NCBI RefSeq assembly: GCF_023155275.1
Contig: NZ_JALMUV010000026.1
Location: 1 to 64,000 of the forward strand
Direction of reading: 5' to 3'
Length of the DNA: 64,000 bases
Source: Streptomyces rhizoryzae
GTDB lineage: Bacteria > Actinomycetota > Actinomycetes > Streptomycetales > Streptomycetaceae
In this document: positions 17,041 through 25,897 of the stretch, piece by piece
Position numbering within the stretch: position 1 is the stretch's first letter
Layout: every line of letters begins with the position of its first letter
Translations under genes and position numbers: made by a program
The notes under the pieces: model-generated
Databases searched by the model: none
Seen by the model: the letters and a program-made list of their open reading frames with translations, nothing else
Told to the model about the DNA's origin: nothing

Positions 17041-17634
17041 TCAGACCCCCGTTCCTGCGGTCTCGGCCTCGCCGCGGGCGGCCGCGAGCCGTACCGCGTC
17101 GAGGATCTTCTCGTAACCCGTGCAGCGGCAGAGGTTGCCCGACAGGGCCTCGCGGATGTCCGCGTCGCTCGGGGAGGTGTTGCGCTCCAGCAGTTCGTCG
17201 GCGGCGACGAGCAGACCCGGGGTGCAGAAGCCGCACTGCACGGCGCCGGCGTCGATGAACGCCTGCTGGATCGGGGACAGCCCCGAACCCTCGCCGGTCT
17301 GCGAGTCGGCGGGCTTGGCCTGCCACTGCTGGGCCTTGTTCAGCTCGGTGCCGCAGGCGCCCGACGCACAGCCCTCGGCGCGCTGCTTGGCGAAGTCGGC
17401 CAGGCCCTCGACGGTCACCACCTCGCGGCCCTCGACCTGGCCGGCCGCGACCAGGCAGGAACAGACCGGCACGCCGTCCAGCCGGACCGTGCAGGAGCCG
17501 CACTCGCCCTGCTCGCAGGCGTTCTTCGAGCCCGGCAGGCCGAGCCGCTCGCGCAGCACGTACAGCAGGCTCTCGCCTTCCCAGACGTCGTCGGCCTCCT
17601 GCTTGCGGCCGTTGACGGTGAAGTTCACGCGCAC
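17041..17634 (-). CDS. Xanthine dehydrogenase, 2Fe-2S subunit with an inserted segment
   Basis: The 197-residue electron-transfer subunit carries the plant-type cluster cysteines C40, C45, C48 and C60 (ACEQGECGSC...VCSC) and the second cluster motifs QCGFC at 133-137 and CRC in GNLCRCTGY. The family usually has about 160 residues. Here an extra segment of about 38 residues (80-118) sits between the two cluster domains and adds two cysteines, C89 and C94. The GTG at 17634 follows AGGGAGG and overlaps the end of the FAD-subunit gene by 10 bases. Electrons pass from the molybdenum centre through these clusters to FAD. Confidence 0.94.
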   Translation of the reverse strand: MRVNFTVNGRKQEADDVWEGESLLYVLRERLGLPGSKNACEQGECGSCTVRLDGVPVCSCLVAAGQVEGREVVTVEGLADFAKQRAEGCASGACGTELNKAQQWQAKPADSQTGEGSGLSPIQQAFIDAGAVQCGFCTPGLLVAADELLERNTSPSDADIREALSGNLCRCTGYEKILDAVRLAAARGEAETAGTGV

Positions 17635-18527
17635 TGTGCGCCTCCCTGTGTGCCGTAGGAGTTGCCGCGGTAGGACTCCCAGGTCCAGCCGAGGGTGCGG
17701 CGCGCCATGATGCCCACGGCGTGCCGGCGGTACTTGGCGCTGCCGCGCACATCGTCGATCGGGTTGCAGGCGCCGGAGGCCAGCTGCGCGAACTGCTTGG
17801 CGACGGACGGCGGGATCGGCTTGCCCGACTCCCAGTGGCCGCCCTCCTCCAGCGCCGCGGCCAGGAACGTCTCCGCCTCCTTGGCCCGGACGGGCGTGGG
17901 GGCGGCCGAACCGATGCCGGTGCGGACCGTGCGGGTCTCGGGGTGCAGGGCGAGGCCGAAGGCGCACACCGCGATCACCATCGCGTTGCGGGTGCCGACC
18001 TTGGAGAACTGCTGCGGGCCGTCGGCCTTGGGCAGGTGCACGGCGCGGATCAGCTCGTCGGCGGCCATGGCGTTGCGCTTGACGCCGACGTAGAACTCGT
18101 CGATCGGGATCATGCGGACGCCGCGCTCGGCGGACTCGACCTCGACCTCGCAGCCGGAGGCGAGCAGCGCCGGGTGGGCGTCGCCGGCCGGGGAGGCGGT
18201 GCCGAGGTTGCCGCCGACGCCGCCGCGGTTGCGGATCTGCGGGGAGGCCACGGTGTGCGAGGCCAGGGCCAGGCCCGGCAGCTCGGTGCGGAGGTTCTCC
18301 ATGATCCGGGTGTACGGGACGGAGGCCCCCAGACGGACGGTCTTCTCCCCGACCTCCCACTCGTACAGGTCACCGATACGGTTCAGGTCGAGCAGGTACT
18401 CCGGGCGGCGGTGGTCGAAGTTGATCTCGACCATCACGTCCGTACCGCCCGCGATGGGCACAGCGGTAGGGTGCTCTGCCTTGGCGGCGAGCGCCTCCTC
18501 CCAGCTGGCGGGGCGAAGGAAGTCCAT
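17625..18527 (-). CDS. Xanthine dehydrogenase, FAD-binding subunit
   Basis: The 300-residue protein has the PCMH-type FAD-binding domain (about 5-180) with VPIAGGTDVMVEI near 23-35 and the PQIRNRGGVGGNLGTASPAGD segment near 96-116, followed by the CO-dehydrogenase flavoprotein C-terminal domain. It hands electrons from the iron-sulfur subunit to NAD+. It is the first gene of the operon. The ATG at 18527 faces the PucR gene across a 261-base divergent region. The start agrees with the family N-terminus MDFLRPASWEEAL. All expected motifs are present. Confidence 0.94.
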   Translation of the reverse strand: MDFLRPASWEEALAAKAEHPTAVPIAGGTDVMVEINFDHRRPEYLLDLNRIGDLYEWEVGEKTVRLGASVPYTRIMENLRTELPGLALASHTVASPQIRNRGGVGGNLGTASPAGDAHPALLASGCEVEVESAERGVRMIPIDEFYVGVKRNAMAADELIRAVHLPKADGPQQFSKVGTRNAMVIAVCAFGLALHPETRTVRTGIGSAAPTPVRAKEAETFLAAALEEGGHWESGKPIPPSVAKQFAQLASGACNPIDDVRGSAKYRRHAVGIMARRTLGWTWESYRGNSYGTQGGAQCA

Positions 18528-18788
18528 GGTTGGCCTCTTCTACGAAATGGGGTCGTTCGCTGCTCCCGGCGGGACCTTCGGCCCTCGTCGCCGGGGAGTC
18601 GTTCATGTCTTGTTAACGCGGTTGGGCTTAGTGAACGCGTCCGGCACCCACCCTGTGCAGCCACCGAAACCATGAAGCGGTTGGCTGGCCACGCTGCCCG
18701 TCTTGTAGATTCGAACGAAAGACGAGGGATCACCACCTCGCGGCATTCCACCGGCAACACGAGACAGCACAGAACGGCGGGCGAGGTC
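18528..18788. promoter_or_regulatory. Divergent promoter region, xanthine dehydrogenase and PucR
   Basis: The 261-base gap between the divergent operon and regulator must hold both promoters. TAGATT near 18706 is a possible -10 for the regulator. No operator could be assigned with certainty. PucR-family regulators often bind between themselves and their targets. Confidence 0.4.
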
Positions 18789-20450
18789 ATGCGGCTCCGC
18801 GCACTCCTGGACACACATTCTCTGGGCCTCACGCTCCTCGGGAGCGAAGAGGAGCTGGACCGCACCGTCCGTGGCGTGATGACCACCGACCTGCGGGACC
18901 CCAGCCGGTACCTCTCCGGCGGCGAACTGGTCCTGACCGGACTGGCCTGGCGCCGGGAAGCGGAGGACTCCGAGCGGTTCGTCCGCATCCTGGCCGGCGC
19001 CGGGGTCGCCGGGCTCGCGGCCGGCGAGGCCGAGCTGGGCGCGGTCCCGGACGACCTGGTGCAGGCGTGCCTGCGGCACCGGCTGCCGCTGTTCTCGGTC
19101 GACGAGACGGTCTCGTTCGCCTCGATCACCGAACACGTGGTCCGGCAGGTCTCCAGCGAGCGGGCCGGCGACCTGGCCGCGGTGGTGGACCGGCACCGCC
19201 GCCTGATGACGTCCGGACCGGCCGGCGGCGGCCCCGAGGTCGTCCTGGACCTGCTCGGCTCCGACCTGGACCTGCGGGCCTGGGTGCTCTCCCCCACCGG
19301 CCGGCAGATCGCCGGCTCGTCGCTGGCCGGCGCCGGCCCGGAGCTGCCCGCCGAGCTGGCCGCCCGGCTGGCCGGCGAGCACCTGGCGGCCGCCCGCGCC
19401 GGCCGCCGCGGCCCGCACCGGATCTCCCTCGGCGGCGCCACGTACTCGCTCTTCCCGATCCGCCACGAGGGCCGCGACCTGCGGCAGACGCTGCTCAGCG
19501 ACTGGCTGCTGGCGGTCGAGGCGGACGCCGGGGACTGGCCCGAGGAGCGGCTGGACCTGCTGCACGGCGTCACCCAGCTGATCGCGGTCGAACGGGACCG
19601 CCGGGACGCCGCCCGCACGGTCCGCCGGCGGCTGGCCCAGGAGGTCCTGGAGCTGGTGCAGACCGGTGCGCCGCCGGCCGAGATCGCCGCCCGGCTGCGG
19701 GTGGCCGCCCCGGTCCTGCTGCCCGGTCTGGGCGCCGCCCCGCACTGGCAGATCGTGGTGGCCCGGGTCGAGTGGGAGGGCGGCGACGTGCCCGGCGGCC
19801 CGGTGGCGCAGAGCCTGCTGGAGGAGGTGTTGGTCGACCCCGGCACGTTCGGCCCGGAGCCCTCGGACCGGATCGCGGTCGCGCACACCGGCGACGAGGC
19901 GGTGGCGCTGGTGCCGCTGCCCGCCGTCCCGGAGGACTCCGCCGACGCCACGGACGGCCTGCACGCCGAGCAGCTGCTGCGCTCCGTGCGGGAGCCGCTG
20001 GGCCGCGGCCTGGCCGACGACGGCCGGCTGACGGTCGGCGTCAGCGCCTCGGTGCACTCGGCCGAGGGGCTGCGCGGCGCCCTGGAGGAGGCCCGGCACG
20101 CCCGCCGGGTCGCCGCCGCTCGCCCCGGCCGGGTCTGCGCCGCCGGCCACGAGGAGCTGGCCTCGCACGTGCTGCTGCTGCCGTTCGTCCCCGACGACGT
20201 CCGCCGGGCCTTCACCGCCCGCCTGCTGGACCCGCTGCGCGACTACGACCGCCGGCACCGCGCCGAGCTGATCCCCACGCTGGAGGCGTTCCTGGACTGC
20301 GACGGCTCCTGGACGCGCTGCGCCACCCGCCTCCACCTGCACGTCAACACCCTGCGCTACCGCGTCGGCCGGATCGAGCAGCTGACCGGCCGCGACCTCT
20401 CCCGCCTGGAGGACAAGCTGGACTTCTTCCTGGCGCTGCGGATGTCCTGA
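18789..20450 (+). CDS. pucR: PucR-family purine catabolism regulator
   Basis: The 553-residue regulator has the N-terminal PucR domain (about 5-125), a central GGDEF-like CdaR region, and the C-terminal PucR helix-turn-helix (about 485-545: FLDCDGSWTRCATRLHLHVN followed by TLRYRVGRIEQLTGRDL). PucR controls purine catabolism in Bacillus, and related proteins do so in actinobacteria. The ATG at 18789 gives MRLRALLDT, the usual family start. It is divergent from the xanthine dehydrogenase operon, which it very likely regulates in response to a purine degradation product. It is about 20 residues longer than B. subtilis PucR. Confidence 0.93.
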   Translation: MRLRALLDTHSLGLTLLGSEEELDRTVRGVMTTDLRDPSRYLSGGELVLTGLAWRREAEDSERFVRILAGAGVAGLAAGEAELGAVPDDLVQACLRHRLPLFSVDETVSFASITEHVVRQVSSERAGDLAAVVDRHRRLMTSGPAGGGPEVVLDLLGSDLDLRAWVLSPTGRQIAGSSLAGAGPELPAELAARLAGEHLAAARAGRRGPHRISLGGATYSLFPIRHEGRDLRQTLLSDWLLAVEADAGDWPEERLDLLHGVTQLIAVERDRRDAARTVRRRLAQEVLELVQTGAPPAEIAARLRVAAPVLLPGLGAAPHWQIVVARVEWEGGDVPGGPVAQSLLEEVLVDPGTFGPEPSDRIAVAHTGDEAVALVPLPAVPEDSADATDGLHAEQLLRSVREPLGRGLADDGRLTVGVSASVHSAEGLRGALEEARHARRVAAARPGRVCAAGHEELASHVLLLPFVPDDVRRAFTARLLDPLRDYDRRHRAELIPTLEAFLDCDGSWTRCATRLHLHVNTLRYRVGRIEQLTGRDLSRLEDKLDFFLALRMS

Positions 20451-20625
20451 CCCGCGCGCCGGTCCCCGCGGCGCGGGCCGCGGGGACTGGGCCGTTCGGG
20501 GTACCACGATCGGGCGGCACCGGGCCGGCGCCGGCGGCGGCGCGGGCCGGCGGCCCCGGCGCCGCACCGCCGTGCGGGGGCCGCCGATCCGCCCCGTACC
20601 GGCCACCGCGACCGCCCCGAGCGAT

Positions 20626-20640
20626 TGTGAAATCTTTCAC
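20626..20640. promoter_or_regulatory. CRP-like palindrome upstream of the helical-repeat gene
   Basis: TGTGA-AATCTT-TCACC resembles the CRP/Vfr half-sites TGTGA-N6-TCACA, with one mismatch in the right half. The inner 14 bases (20627-20640) are a 6-bp palindrome. It lies 91 bases before the next gene start, a normal place for an activator or repressor site. Confidence 0.35.
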
Positions 20641-20730
20641 CCGCCCCCTTGGCCCGGCGGCGGGATTCGTGCTGAGATGCGCGCACACATCCTGCATTCC
20701 CGTCTCAATGGCGCGCTCGGGGAGGGCACT

Positions 20731-21597
20731 GTGGCGGATACCGCCATGCCAGGATCCGCGGATCCCGCGGATGCCATGAACGCCGCGGGGGCGGTACCGG
20801 TCCCGCGACCGGTCACCGCACCGCCACCGGTGACGGGTCCCGAGGCGGCGGACCCCCTGGACCGCGCGGTGTGGCGGCTGCGCTCCCGCGGCTGCTGGCT
20901 CGACGCTGCCGCCCTGCTGGAGCCGTACGCCGTCCGGCAGCCGTCCGCCGCGCTGCGCCGGGCCGCGCTCCTGGTGGAGCGCTGCATGTTCACCGCGGCC
21001 GGCTGGGCCGAGGCCGAGGACGCGCTGCGCACCGCCGAGGCACTGGCCGGCGGCGACGACGAACGCGGCGCCGCGGCCTGCGAACGGGGCCAGCTCGCCT
21101 ACACCGCCACCGTGCTGGGCGTCCGCGACCGGGCCGACGAGGCGCGCTCGGCGCTGGGCCGGGCCGCCGCGCTGCTCGCCCCGGGCGCGCCCGGCCGCCC
21201 GCTGCTGGACTTCCGGCGCGGGCTGCTGGCCGAGCACCTCGCCGACAGCCCGGACGCCGCCCGCGCCGCCTACCGCCGCGCGCACGCCGGCGCCACCGCC
21301 CAGGGGGACGCGTTACTGCTCTCCTTCACCTGGCGCCACCTGGCCGGACTCGCCCTGCGCGACGGGGAGGTGGCGGAGGCCCGGCACGGTTTCGCGGAGT
21401 CCCTGCGGATCCGCGAGGAGCTGGGCTTCCTGGTCGGCACCGCTCCGGCGCTGGCCGCGCTGGCCGACGCCGCCCCCGAGGACGAGGCGGTCCGGCTGCG
21501 CACCGAGGCCGCCCGGCTGTTCCGCCTGATGGGCGGGGTCCCCACCTGGCTCGCCGCCCAGCTCCCGCCACCGCCGCCGGAACCGTCCGCGTCGTAG
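20731..21597 (+). CDS. TPR-like helical-repeat protein with a TTA codon
   Basis: The 288-residue protein is Ala-rich and made mostly of paired helices with tetratricopeptide-like spacing (AAGWAEAEDALRTAEALAGG, DEARSALGRAAALL, EVAEARHGFAESLRIREELG). No enzyme motif is visible. It resembles the sensing part of Streptomyces regulatory proteins but has no DNA-binding domain. The GTG at 20731 follows GGGGAGGG, and an upstream in-frame extension is rejected. Codon 195 (21313-21315) is TTA, so translation should depend on the bldA leucyl-tRNA. A CRP-like palindrome lies upstream. Function unknown. Confidence 0.8.
   Translation: MADTAMPGSADPADAMNAAGAVPVPRPVTAPPPVTGPEAADPLDRAVWRLRSRGCWLDAAALLEPYAVRQPSAALRRAALLVERCMFTAAGWAEAEDALRTAEALAGGDDERGAAACERGQLAYTATVLGVRDRADEARSALGRAAALLAPGAPGRPLLDFRRGLLAEHLADSPDAARAAYRRAHAGATAQGDALLLSFTWRHLAGLALRDGEVAEARHGFAESLRIREELGFLVGTAPALAALADAAPEDEAVRLRTEAARLFRLMGGVPTWLAAQLPPPPPEPSAS
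21313..21315 (+). promoter_or_regulatory. TTA leucine codon (bldA control point)
   Basis: Codon 195 of the helical-repeat gene is TTA, one of only two in-frame TTA codons I found in the window. In Streptomyces such genes are typically read efficiently only when bldA tRNA is available. Confidence 0.75.
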
Positions 21598-21886
21598 CGG
21601 AGAGCCCGCCGGCGGTCCCACGCCCGGCCGGCGCCGCGCCGCCGGCCGTCAACCCCCCTGCCTCGGCCATGCCGCCCCCCGCACCGTTTGGCCGGATCCT
21701 TGCGGTGCCGGCCGCGGATCGGCCGGGCCGCGGTGGCTCCCGCCGGTGCCCGCACCGCCGACCGGTCGGTAGCGCCACGCCCCACCGGCCCCGAGAATGG
21801 CCACAAGTCGCACTGCGACGCGGCGGGCGCGGCCTGGATCCTGGTCCGCGTCCAGCTCCCTTTGGCACGCCTTCAGGAGGCTCACC

Positions 21887-22756
21887 GTGGCAGGAGTGGC
21901 GCATACCGGAACCGACTGGGGCAAGGCGCATTTCGAGTCGATCTACAACTGCCCTGATCCGCGCCGGTACTTCAGCACGCTGCACCCGCTCGACTACCAG
22001 ATCCCGCACCACGGCCAAGCGGTGTTCCGCGCGCTGGCCGACGCGCTGCGACGGCGCCGCGGCGACCGCCCGCCGCTGCGCGTGGTGGACCTCTGCTGCT
22101 CCTACGGGGTCAACGCGGCGCTGCTCAACCACCGGGTGACCCTCGACGACCTCTACCACCGCTACGCGCAGGGCGGCGCGGGCCCCGCGGCGGGCGAGGA
22201 GCTGGCCCGGGAGGACCGCGCCTACTTCGCCGCCCGGCGCCTGGCCGACCCGGCCCGGATCACCGGTATCGACGCGGCCGGGCACGCGGTGGGCTACGCC
22301 GAGGCGGCCGGCCTGCTCGACCGCGGCTTCGCGGAGAACCTGGAGCTGGCCGCGCCCAGCCCCGCGCTGTGCCGGGAGCTGGCCGGCACCGAACTGATCA
22401 CCGTCACCGGCGGCGTCGGCTACATCACCGCCCGCACCTTCGGGCACCTGGTGGACTGCGTCGCGGCCCCGCCCTGGGTCGCCGCGTTCGTGCTGCGCAC
22501 CGTGTCGTACCGGCCGGTCTCCGCGCTGCTGGCGCGCGCCGGGCTGGTGACCGAGCGGCTGACCACCCGGACGTTCCGGCAGCGGCGGTTCGCCGACGAC
22601 GCCGAGCGGCGGGCCGCGCTCGACGCGCTGGCGGCCCGCGGGCTGCCGGTCGGCGGCAAGGAGGCCGACGGCTTCTACCACGCCGAGCTGTACGTCTCCC
22701 GCCCCGCCGCCGACGTCGCCGCCCTCCCGCTGGGCGCGCTGCTCCCGGCCCTCTGA
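21887..22756 (+). CDS. SAM-dependent methyltransferase-like protein
   Basis: The 289-residue protein has a class I methyltransferase motif I (VVDLCCSYGVNAALL, about 66-80), though the usual glycine-rich E/DxGxGxG is altered to DLCCSYGVN. Later strands (GIDAAGHAVGYAEAAG, ITVTGGVGYITARTFGHLV) follow the fold. N-terminal residues contain DWGKAHFESIYNCPDPRRYF, which I do not associate with a named family. The GTG at 21887 follows AGGAGG. It is convergent with a GntR regulator 27 bases away. The substrate is unknown. Confidence 0.75.
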   Translation: MAGVAHTGTDWGKAHFESIYNCPDPRRYFSTLHPLDYQIPHHGQAVFRALADALRRRRGDRPPLRVVDLCCSYGVNAALLNHRVTLDDLYHRYAQGGAGPAAGEELAREDRAYFAARRLADPARITGIDAAGHAVGYAEAAGLLDRGFAENLELAAPSPALCRELAGTELITVTGGVGYITARTFGHLVDCVAAPPWVAAFVLRTVSYRPVSALLARAGLVTERLTTRTFRQRRFADDAERRAALDALAARGLPVGGKEADGFYHAELYVSRPAADVAALPLGALLPAL

Positions 22757-22783
22757 CCACCCGGCCCGGGCCGCGGCGGCCGG

Positions 22784-23518
22784 CTAGTGGGGGTGCCGGG
22801 CCGCCGAGAGGTGTTCGCGGGCGATCCGTTCGGCGACCGCGTGCTCCCCGGCGATCAGCGCGTCGAGCAGCGCGGTGTGCTCGGAGGCGTCGGCCAGCAG
22901 CTCGGCGGTGCGCGGCCGGGACCCGCCGCCCGCCGACCACTGCGCGCGGCGCAGCAGCTCGCCGGCGACCTGGGTGAGCCGGCAGTTCCCGGTGAGCGCC
23001 ATCAGCGCCCGGTGGAAGGCGTGGTCGGCGTCGGCGTACCCGGCCAGGTCGCCGCGGGCCGCCGCGGCCACCCCCTCGTCGGCCAGCGGGCGCAGCTCCT
23101 CCCAGCGCTCCGGCGGGACCGCCCGGGCCAGCCGGACGAGCGCGGGCACCTCCAGCATGGTGCGGACCTCGGCGAGCTCCGCGAGGTCGCGGGGGCTGCG
23201 CTCGCTGACCCGGAAGCCGCGGTTGGGCACCACCTCGACGGCGCCCTCCCCGGCGAGCTGCTGCATCGCCTCGCGGACCGGGGTCGCGGAGACGCCGTAC
23301 CGCTCGGCGAGGGCCGGCGCCGAGTAGACCTCGCCGGGGAGCAGCTGCCCCTCGGTCAGCGCCCGCCGCAGCGCGTCCAGCACCTGGCCGCGGACCGAGT
23401 GCCGGTGGGGCCGCCGGGGCGCGCCGGGGCCGCCGGCGCCGGGCGGCTGGGCGCGGCCGGCCTGGGCGGGCAGCCACGGCCGGGTCTCCGGCCGCGGTCC
23501 GGCGGTGCCCTGCTCCAT
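22784..23518 (-). CDS. GntR-family regulator, FCD type
   Basis: The 244-residue protein has an N-terminal extension (1-37), a GntR winged helix (about 40-105: LPGEVYSAPALAERYGVSATPVREAMQQLAGEGAVEVVPNRGFRV) and an FCD ligand-binding domain (about 115-235) with conserved metal-ligand positions such as DADHAFHRALM and the later histidine-rich SEHTALLDALIAGEH. FCD regulators sense small organic acids. The ATG at 23518 follows AGGAGGAACCGAC. It is divergent from the FhuF-like gene, but that gene has its own iron box. The regulated target is not evident. Confidence 0.92.
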   Translation of the reverse strand: MEQGTAGPRPETRPWLPAQAGRAQPPGAGGPGAPRRPHRHSVRGQVLDALRRALTEGQLLPGEVYSAPALAERYGVSATPVREAMQQLAGEGAVEVVPNRGFRVSERSPRDLAELAEVRTMLEVPALVRLARAVPPERWEELRPLADEGVAAAARGDLAGYADADHAFHRALMALTGNCRLTQVAGELLRRAQWSAGGGSRPRTAELLADASEHTALLDALIAGEHAVAERIAREHLSAARHPH

Positions 23519-23670
23519 GTCGGTTCCTCCTGCTGACGGCGTGCGCGGGGGCCGGCCGCCGGCTCCGCGCCCGCCGGGCGGGCGGGACGGCACCCGGACG
23601 GCGGGCCCCAGCACCATAAGCGCCCCCGCGGCCGGTTCACACCTCGGCGAGCGCGGGTAGAGATCTCGGA

Positions 23671-23689
23671 TAAGGTAAGCCTTACCTGC
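23671..23689 (+). promoter_or_regulatory. Iron box (DmdR/IdeR type)
   Basis: TAAGGTAAGCCTTACCTGC matches the 19-bp actinobacterial iron-repressor consensus TTAGGTTAGGCTAACCTAA at 13 of 19 positions and has 7-bp perfect arms (AGGTAAG-C-CTTACCT). It lies about 30 bases before the FhuF-like gene, so repression by iron is expected. Confidence 0.85.
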
Positions 23690-23717
23690 CAACGCTCGCG
23701 ATTCGGTGGTCCCCCGC

Positions 23718-24566
23718 ATGCCTTCTGCCGTTGCCGCCGGGCCCGTCGCCCGCCCCGCCGCGCACCCCGCGGCCGACGCCTACGCCCGGCTCACCGAGGT
23801 CTTCCCCGGGCTGCGGGTCACGCTCGTGGACGCCGCGCCGCCCGGCGGCGGGTGGCTGCCCGCGGCCGAACTGGCCGCCGGCGGCCCGGCGCTGGACGGC
23901 TTCCTGGCCGACGAGGCGGTCCGGATCGAGCAGGATCACGGGCAGCCGGCCCGCCCGGACGTGGCCGCGAGCTTCGCGCTGCACCGCTACGCCTGGCCGG
24001 CCTGCCTGCTGATCACCGTCCCGTGGTTCCTGCACCGCCGGGTGCCGTACCTCTCCACCGGGGACGTCCACCTCCACCGGGACCTGGGCCGGATGGCGGT
24101 ACGCCTGACCTCCTTCGGATGCCTTCCGGACGATCCGGCGGCGGCGCTGCCCGGCGCCCGGGTGGTGCCGGACGAGGCGGCGCTGCGCTCCGAGGTCCGC
24201 GCGGCGGTGGCCCGGCACCTCGGACCCGTCCTGGAGGGCTTCCGCCCCCGGGTGCGGCGCGGGCCGCGGGCGCTGTGGGGGATGGCGTCCGACGAGATCG
24301 CCGAGGGCCTGTGGTACGTCGGCCACCTGCTGGGCGAGGAGCCGCGCGCGGTGGCCGAACTGGCCCGGCTGCTGCCGGGCGCGACCGCGCCGTTCGCGGG
24401 CGGGGCCGGCTTCCGCGAGCTGACCGGGCCGGACGGCACCCCGCTGCCCACCCGGGACCGGGCCAGCTGCTGCATGTACTACACCCTGCGGCCCGAGGAC
24501 ACCTGTGTGACCTGCCCGCGCACCTGCGACGCGGAGCGCATCAGCCGCCTCACGGCAACCTCCTGA
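23718..24566 (+). CDS. FhuF-like ferric siderophore reductase, 2Fe-2S
   Basis: The 282-residue protein ends with the FhuF cysteine motif: CC near 255, then CVTC and a further C (SCCMYYTLRPEDTCVTCPRTC), which in FhuF binds a 2Fe-2S cluster used to reduce ferric siderophores in the cytoplasm. The middle shows conserved WPACLLITVPWFLHRRVP and the GRMAVRL segment. A GTG at 23706 is an alternative start four codons earlier. The iron box just upstream means it should be made under iron starvation. No siderophore transport genes are adjacent, so it acts with systems elsewhere. Confidence 0.88.
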   Translation: MPSAVAAGPVARPAAHPAADAYARLTEVFPGLRVTLVDAAPPGGGWLPAAELAAGGPALDGFLADEAVRIEQDHGQPARPDVAASFALHRYAWPACLLITVPWFLHRRVPYLSTGDVHLHRDLGRMAVRLTSFGCLPDDPAAALPGARVVPDEAALRSEVRAAVARHLGPVLEGFRPRVRRGPRALWGMASDEIAEGLWYVGHLLGEEPRAVAELARLLPGATAPFAGGAGFRELTGPDGTPLPTRDRASCCMYYTLRPEDTCVTCPRTCDAERISRLTATS

Positions 24567-24779
24567 CCCGGCCGCCGCCCCGCAGGGGCGGCCGCGCCTC
24601 GTACACAACTCCCACTCTCCGCACGGCGGTTCGAGCCGGGAGCCGTTCCCCCGCCCGCCGCGGCACCCCTTGGCGTTCACTTGCCCCGAAACCCCCTGCG
24701 GCCGGGGCCGGGTCCGCCAGGATGGCGCGCGCAATCGCGCAGCGGCGAAAGCGCCGCAACCCGAGGCAAGGGGTCCGGA

Positions 24780-25895
24780 ATGAGAATGACCGATATATCG
24801 CTGAATTGGCTGATTCCGGCGGCGCTGGTGATCGCCGGGGTCATGGCCACCGCCGTCGCCCTGCTGCGCGGCCGGAGGAACGCCGCGCGGAACGCCGCCG
24901 CCGGTGACTCCTGGGAGCGCAGCGAGGAGCGGCGCCGCCGCAAGGAGGCCGTCTTCGCCTCCGCCTCCTACGTGCTGCTGTTCTGCTGCGCGGCGGTCGC
25001 CGCGGCGCTGTCCTTCCACGGCCTGGTCGGCTTCGGCGTCCAGAACCTCGGCCTGTCCGGCGGCTGGGAGTACCTCGTCCCGTTCGGCCTCGACGGCGCG
25101 GCGATGTTCTGCTCCGTCCTGGCCGTCCGGGAGGCCAGCCACGGCGACGCGGCGCTCGGCTCCCGGCTGCTGGTGTGGACCTTCGCGGGCGCCGCCGCCT
25201 GGTTCAACTGGGTGCACGCGCCGCGCGGACTGGACCACGCGGGCGCCCCGCAGTTCTTCGCCGGGATGTCGCTGTCGGCGGCGGTCCTCTTCGACCGGGC
25301 GCTGAAGCAGACCCGCCGGGCGGCGCTGCGCGAACAGGGCCTGGTGCCGCGGCCGCTGCCGCAGATCCGGATCGTGCGCTGGCTGCGGGCGCCCCGCGAG
25401 ACCTTCGCCGCCTGGTCGCTGATGCTGCTGGAGGGCGTACGGACGCTGGACGAGGCGGTCGAGGAGGTACGGGAGGACAAGCGGGAGAAGGCCCGCAACC
25501 GGCTCCGCCGGCGGGAGCAGGGCAAACTCGACCGGGCCCGCATCAAGGCCCTCAACCGCCAGCACCGCGCATGGGGCCGGGGCGGCGGCCGCCGGGTCGC
25601 GCTCCCCGCCGGCGCCCCGGTGGGCGCCGAACCGCTCCCGCCCGCCGGCCCGGGCACCGCACCGCACCCCGGCCCGGACGCCGCCGGCCCGGCCGATCCG
25701 GCGCCGGTGCTCCAGGGCGACGTGGCCGCGCGGCCCCGGCCGGCCCTGAAGGCGGTGACCGGCGCCGAGCCCGGCGCGCCCGCGGCCGCCCGGCGCGCCG
25801 CGGCGGACCCGGCCGCGGAGGACGACGGCCGCACCCTCCCCCGGCTGGACTCGCTGGAGGAGAAACTCGCCGAGATCGAGCGGCAGTTCGGCTGA
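24780..25895 (+). CDS. DUF2637 membrane protein
   Basis: The 371-residue protein has four to five hydrophobic segments in the first 170 residues (about 8-28, 58-80, 95-115, 125-145, 155-172) with YVLLFCCAAVAAALSFHGL and LVPFGLDGAAMFCSVLAVREASHG, the pattern of DUF2637 proteins common in Streptomyces chromosomes and mobile elements. The remainder is a charged helical segment (about 215-265) and a disordered Pro/Ala tail ending in a short coiled region (LDSLEEKLAEIERQFG). Related proteins occur in conjugative plasmids as spread proteins, but no transfer gene lies nearby. The ATG at 24780 gives MRMTDISLNW. Confidence 0.85.
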   Translation: MRMTDISLNWLIPAALVIAGVMATAVALLRGRRNAARNAAAGDSWERSEERRRRKEAVFASASYVLLFCCAAVAAALSFHGLVGFGVQNLGLSGGWEYLVPFGLDGAAMFCSVLAVREASHGDAALGSRLLVWTFAGAAAWFNWVHAPRGLDHAGAPQFFAGMSLSAAVLFDRALKQTRRAALREQGLVPRPLPQIRIVRWLRAPRETFAAWSLMLLEGVRTLDEAVEEVREDKREKARNRLRRREQGKLDRARIKALNRQHRAWGRGGGRRVALPAGAPVGAEPLPPAGPGTAPHPGPDAAGPADPAPVLQGDVAARPRPALKAVTGAEPGAPAAARRAAADPAAEDDGRTLPRLDSLEEKLAEIERQFG

Positions 25896-25897
25896 GC

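Noticed and set aside
14529..17258. Plus-strand frame of 909 codons opposite the xanthine dehydrogenase gene
   Set aside because: It is antisense to a strongly conserved catalytic subunit and shows no family signature.
24780..25895. Evidence of an integrated conjugative element from the DUF2637 gene
   Set aside because: No integrase, attachment-site repeat or transfer gene lies nearby, and DUF2637 genes are also chromosomal in Streptomyces.
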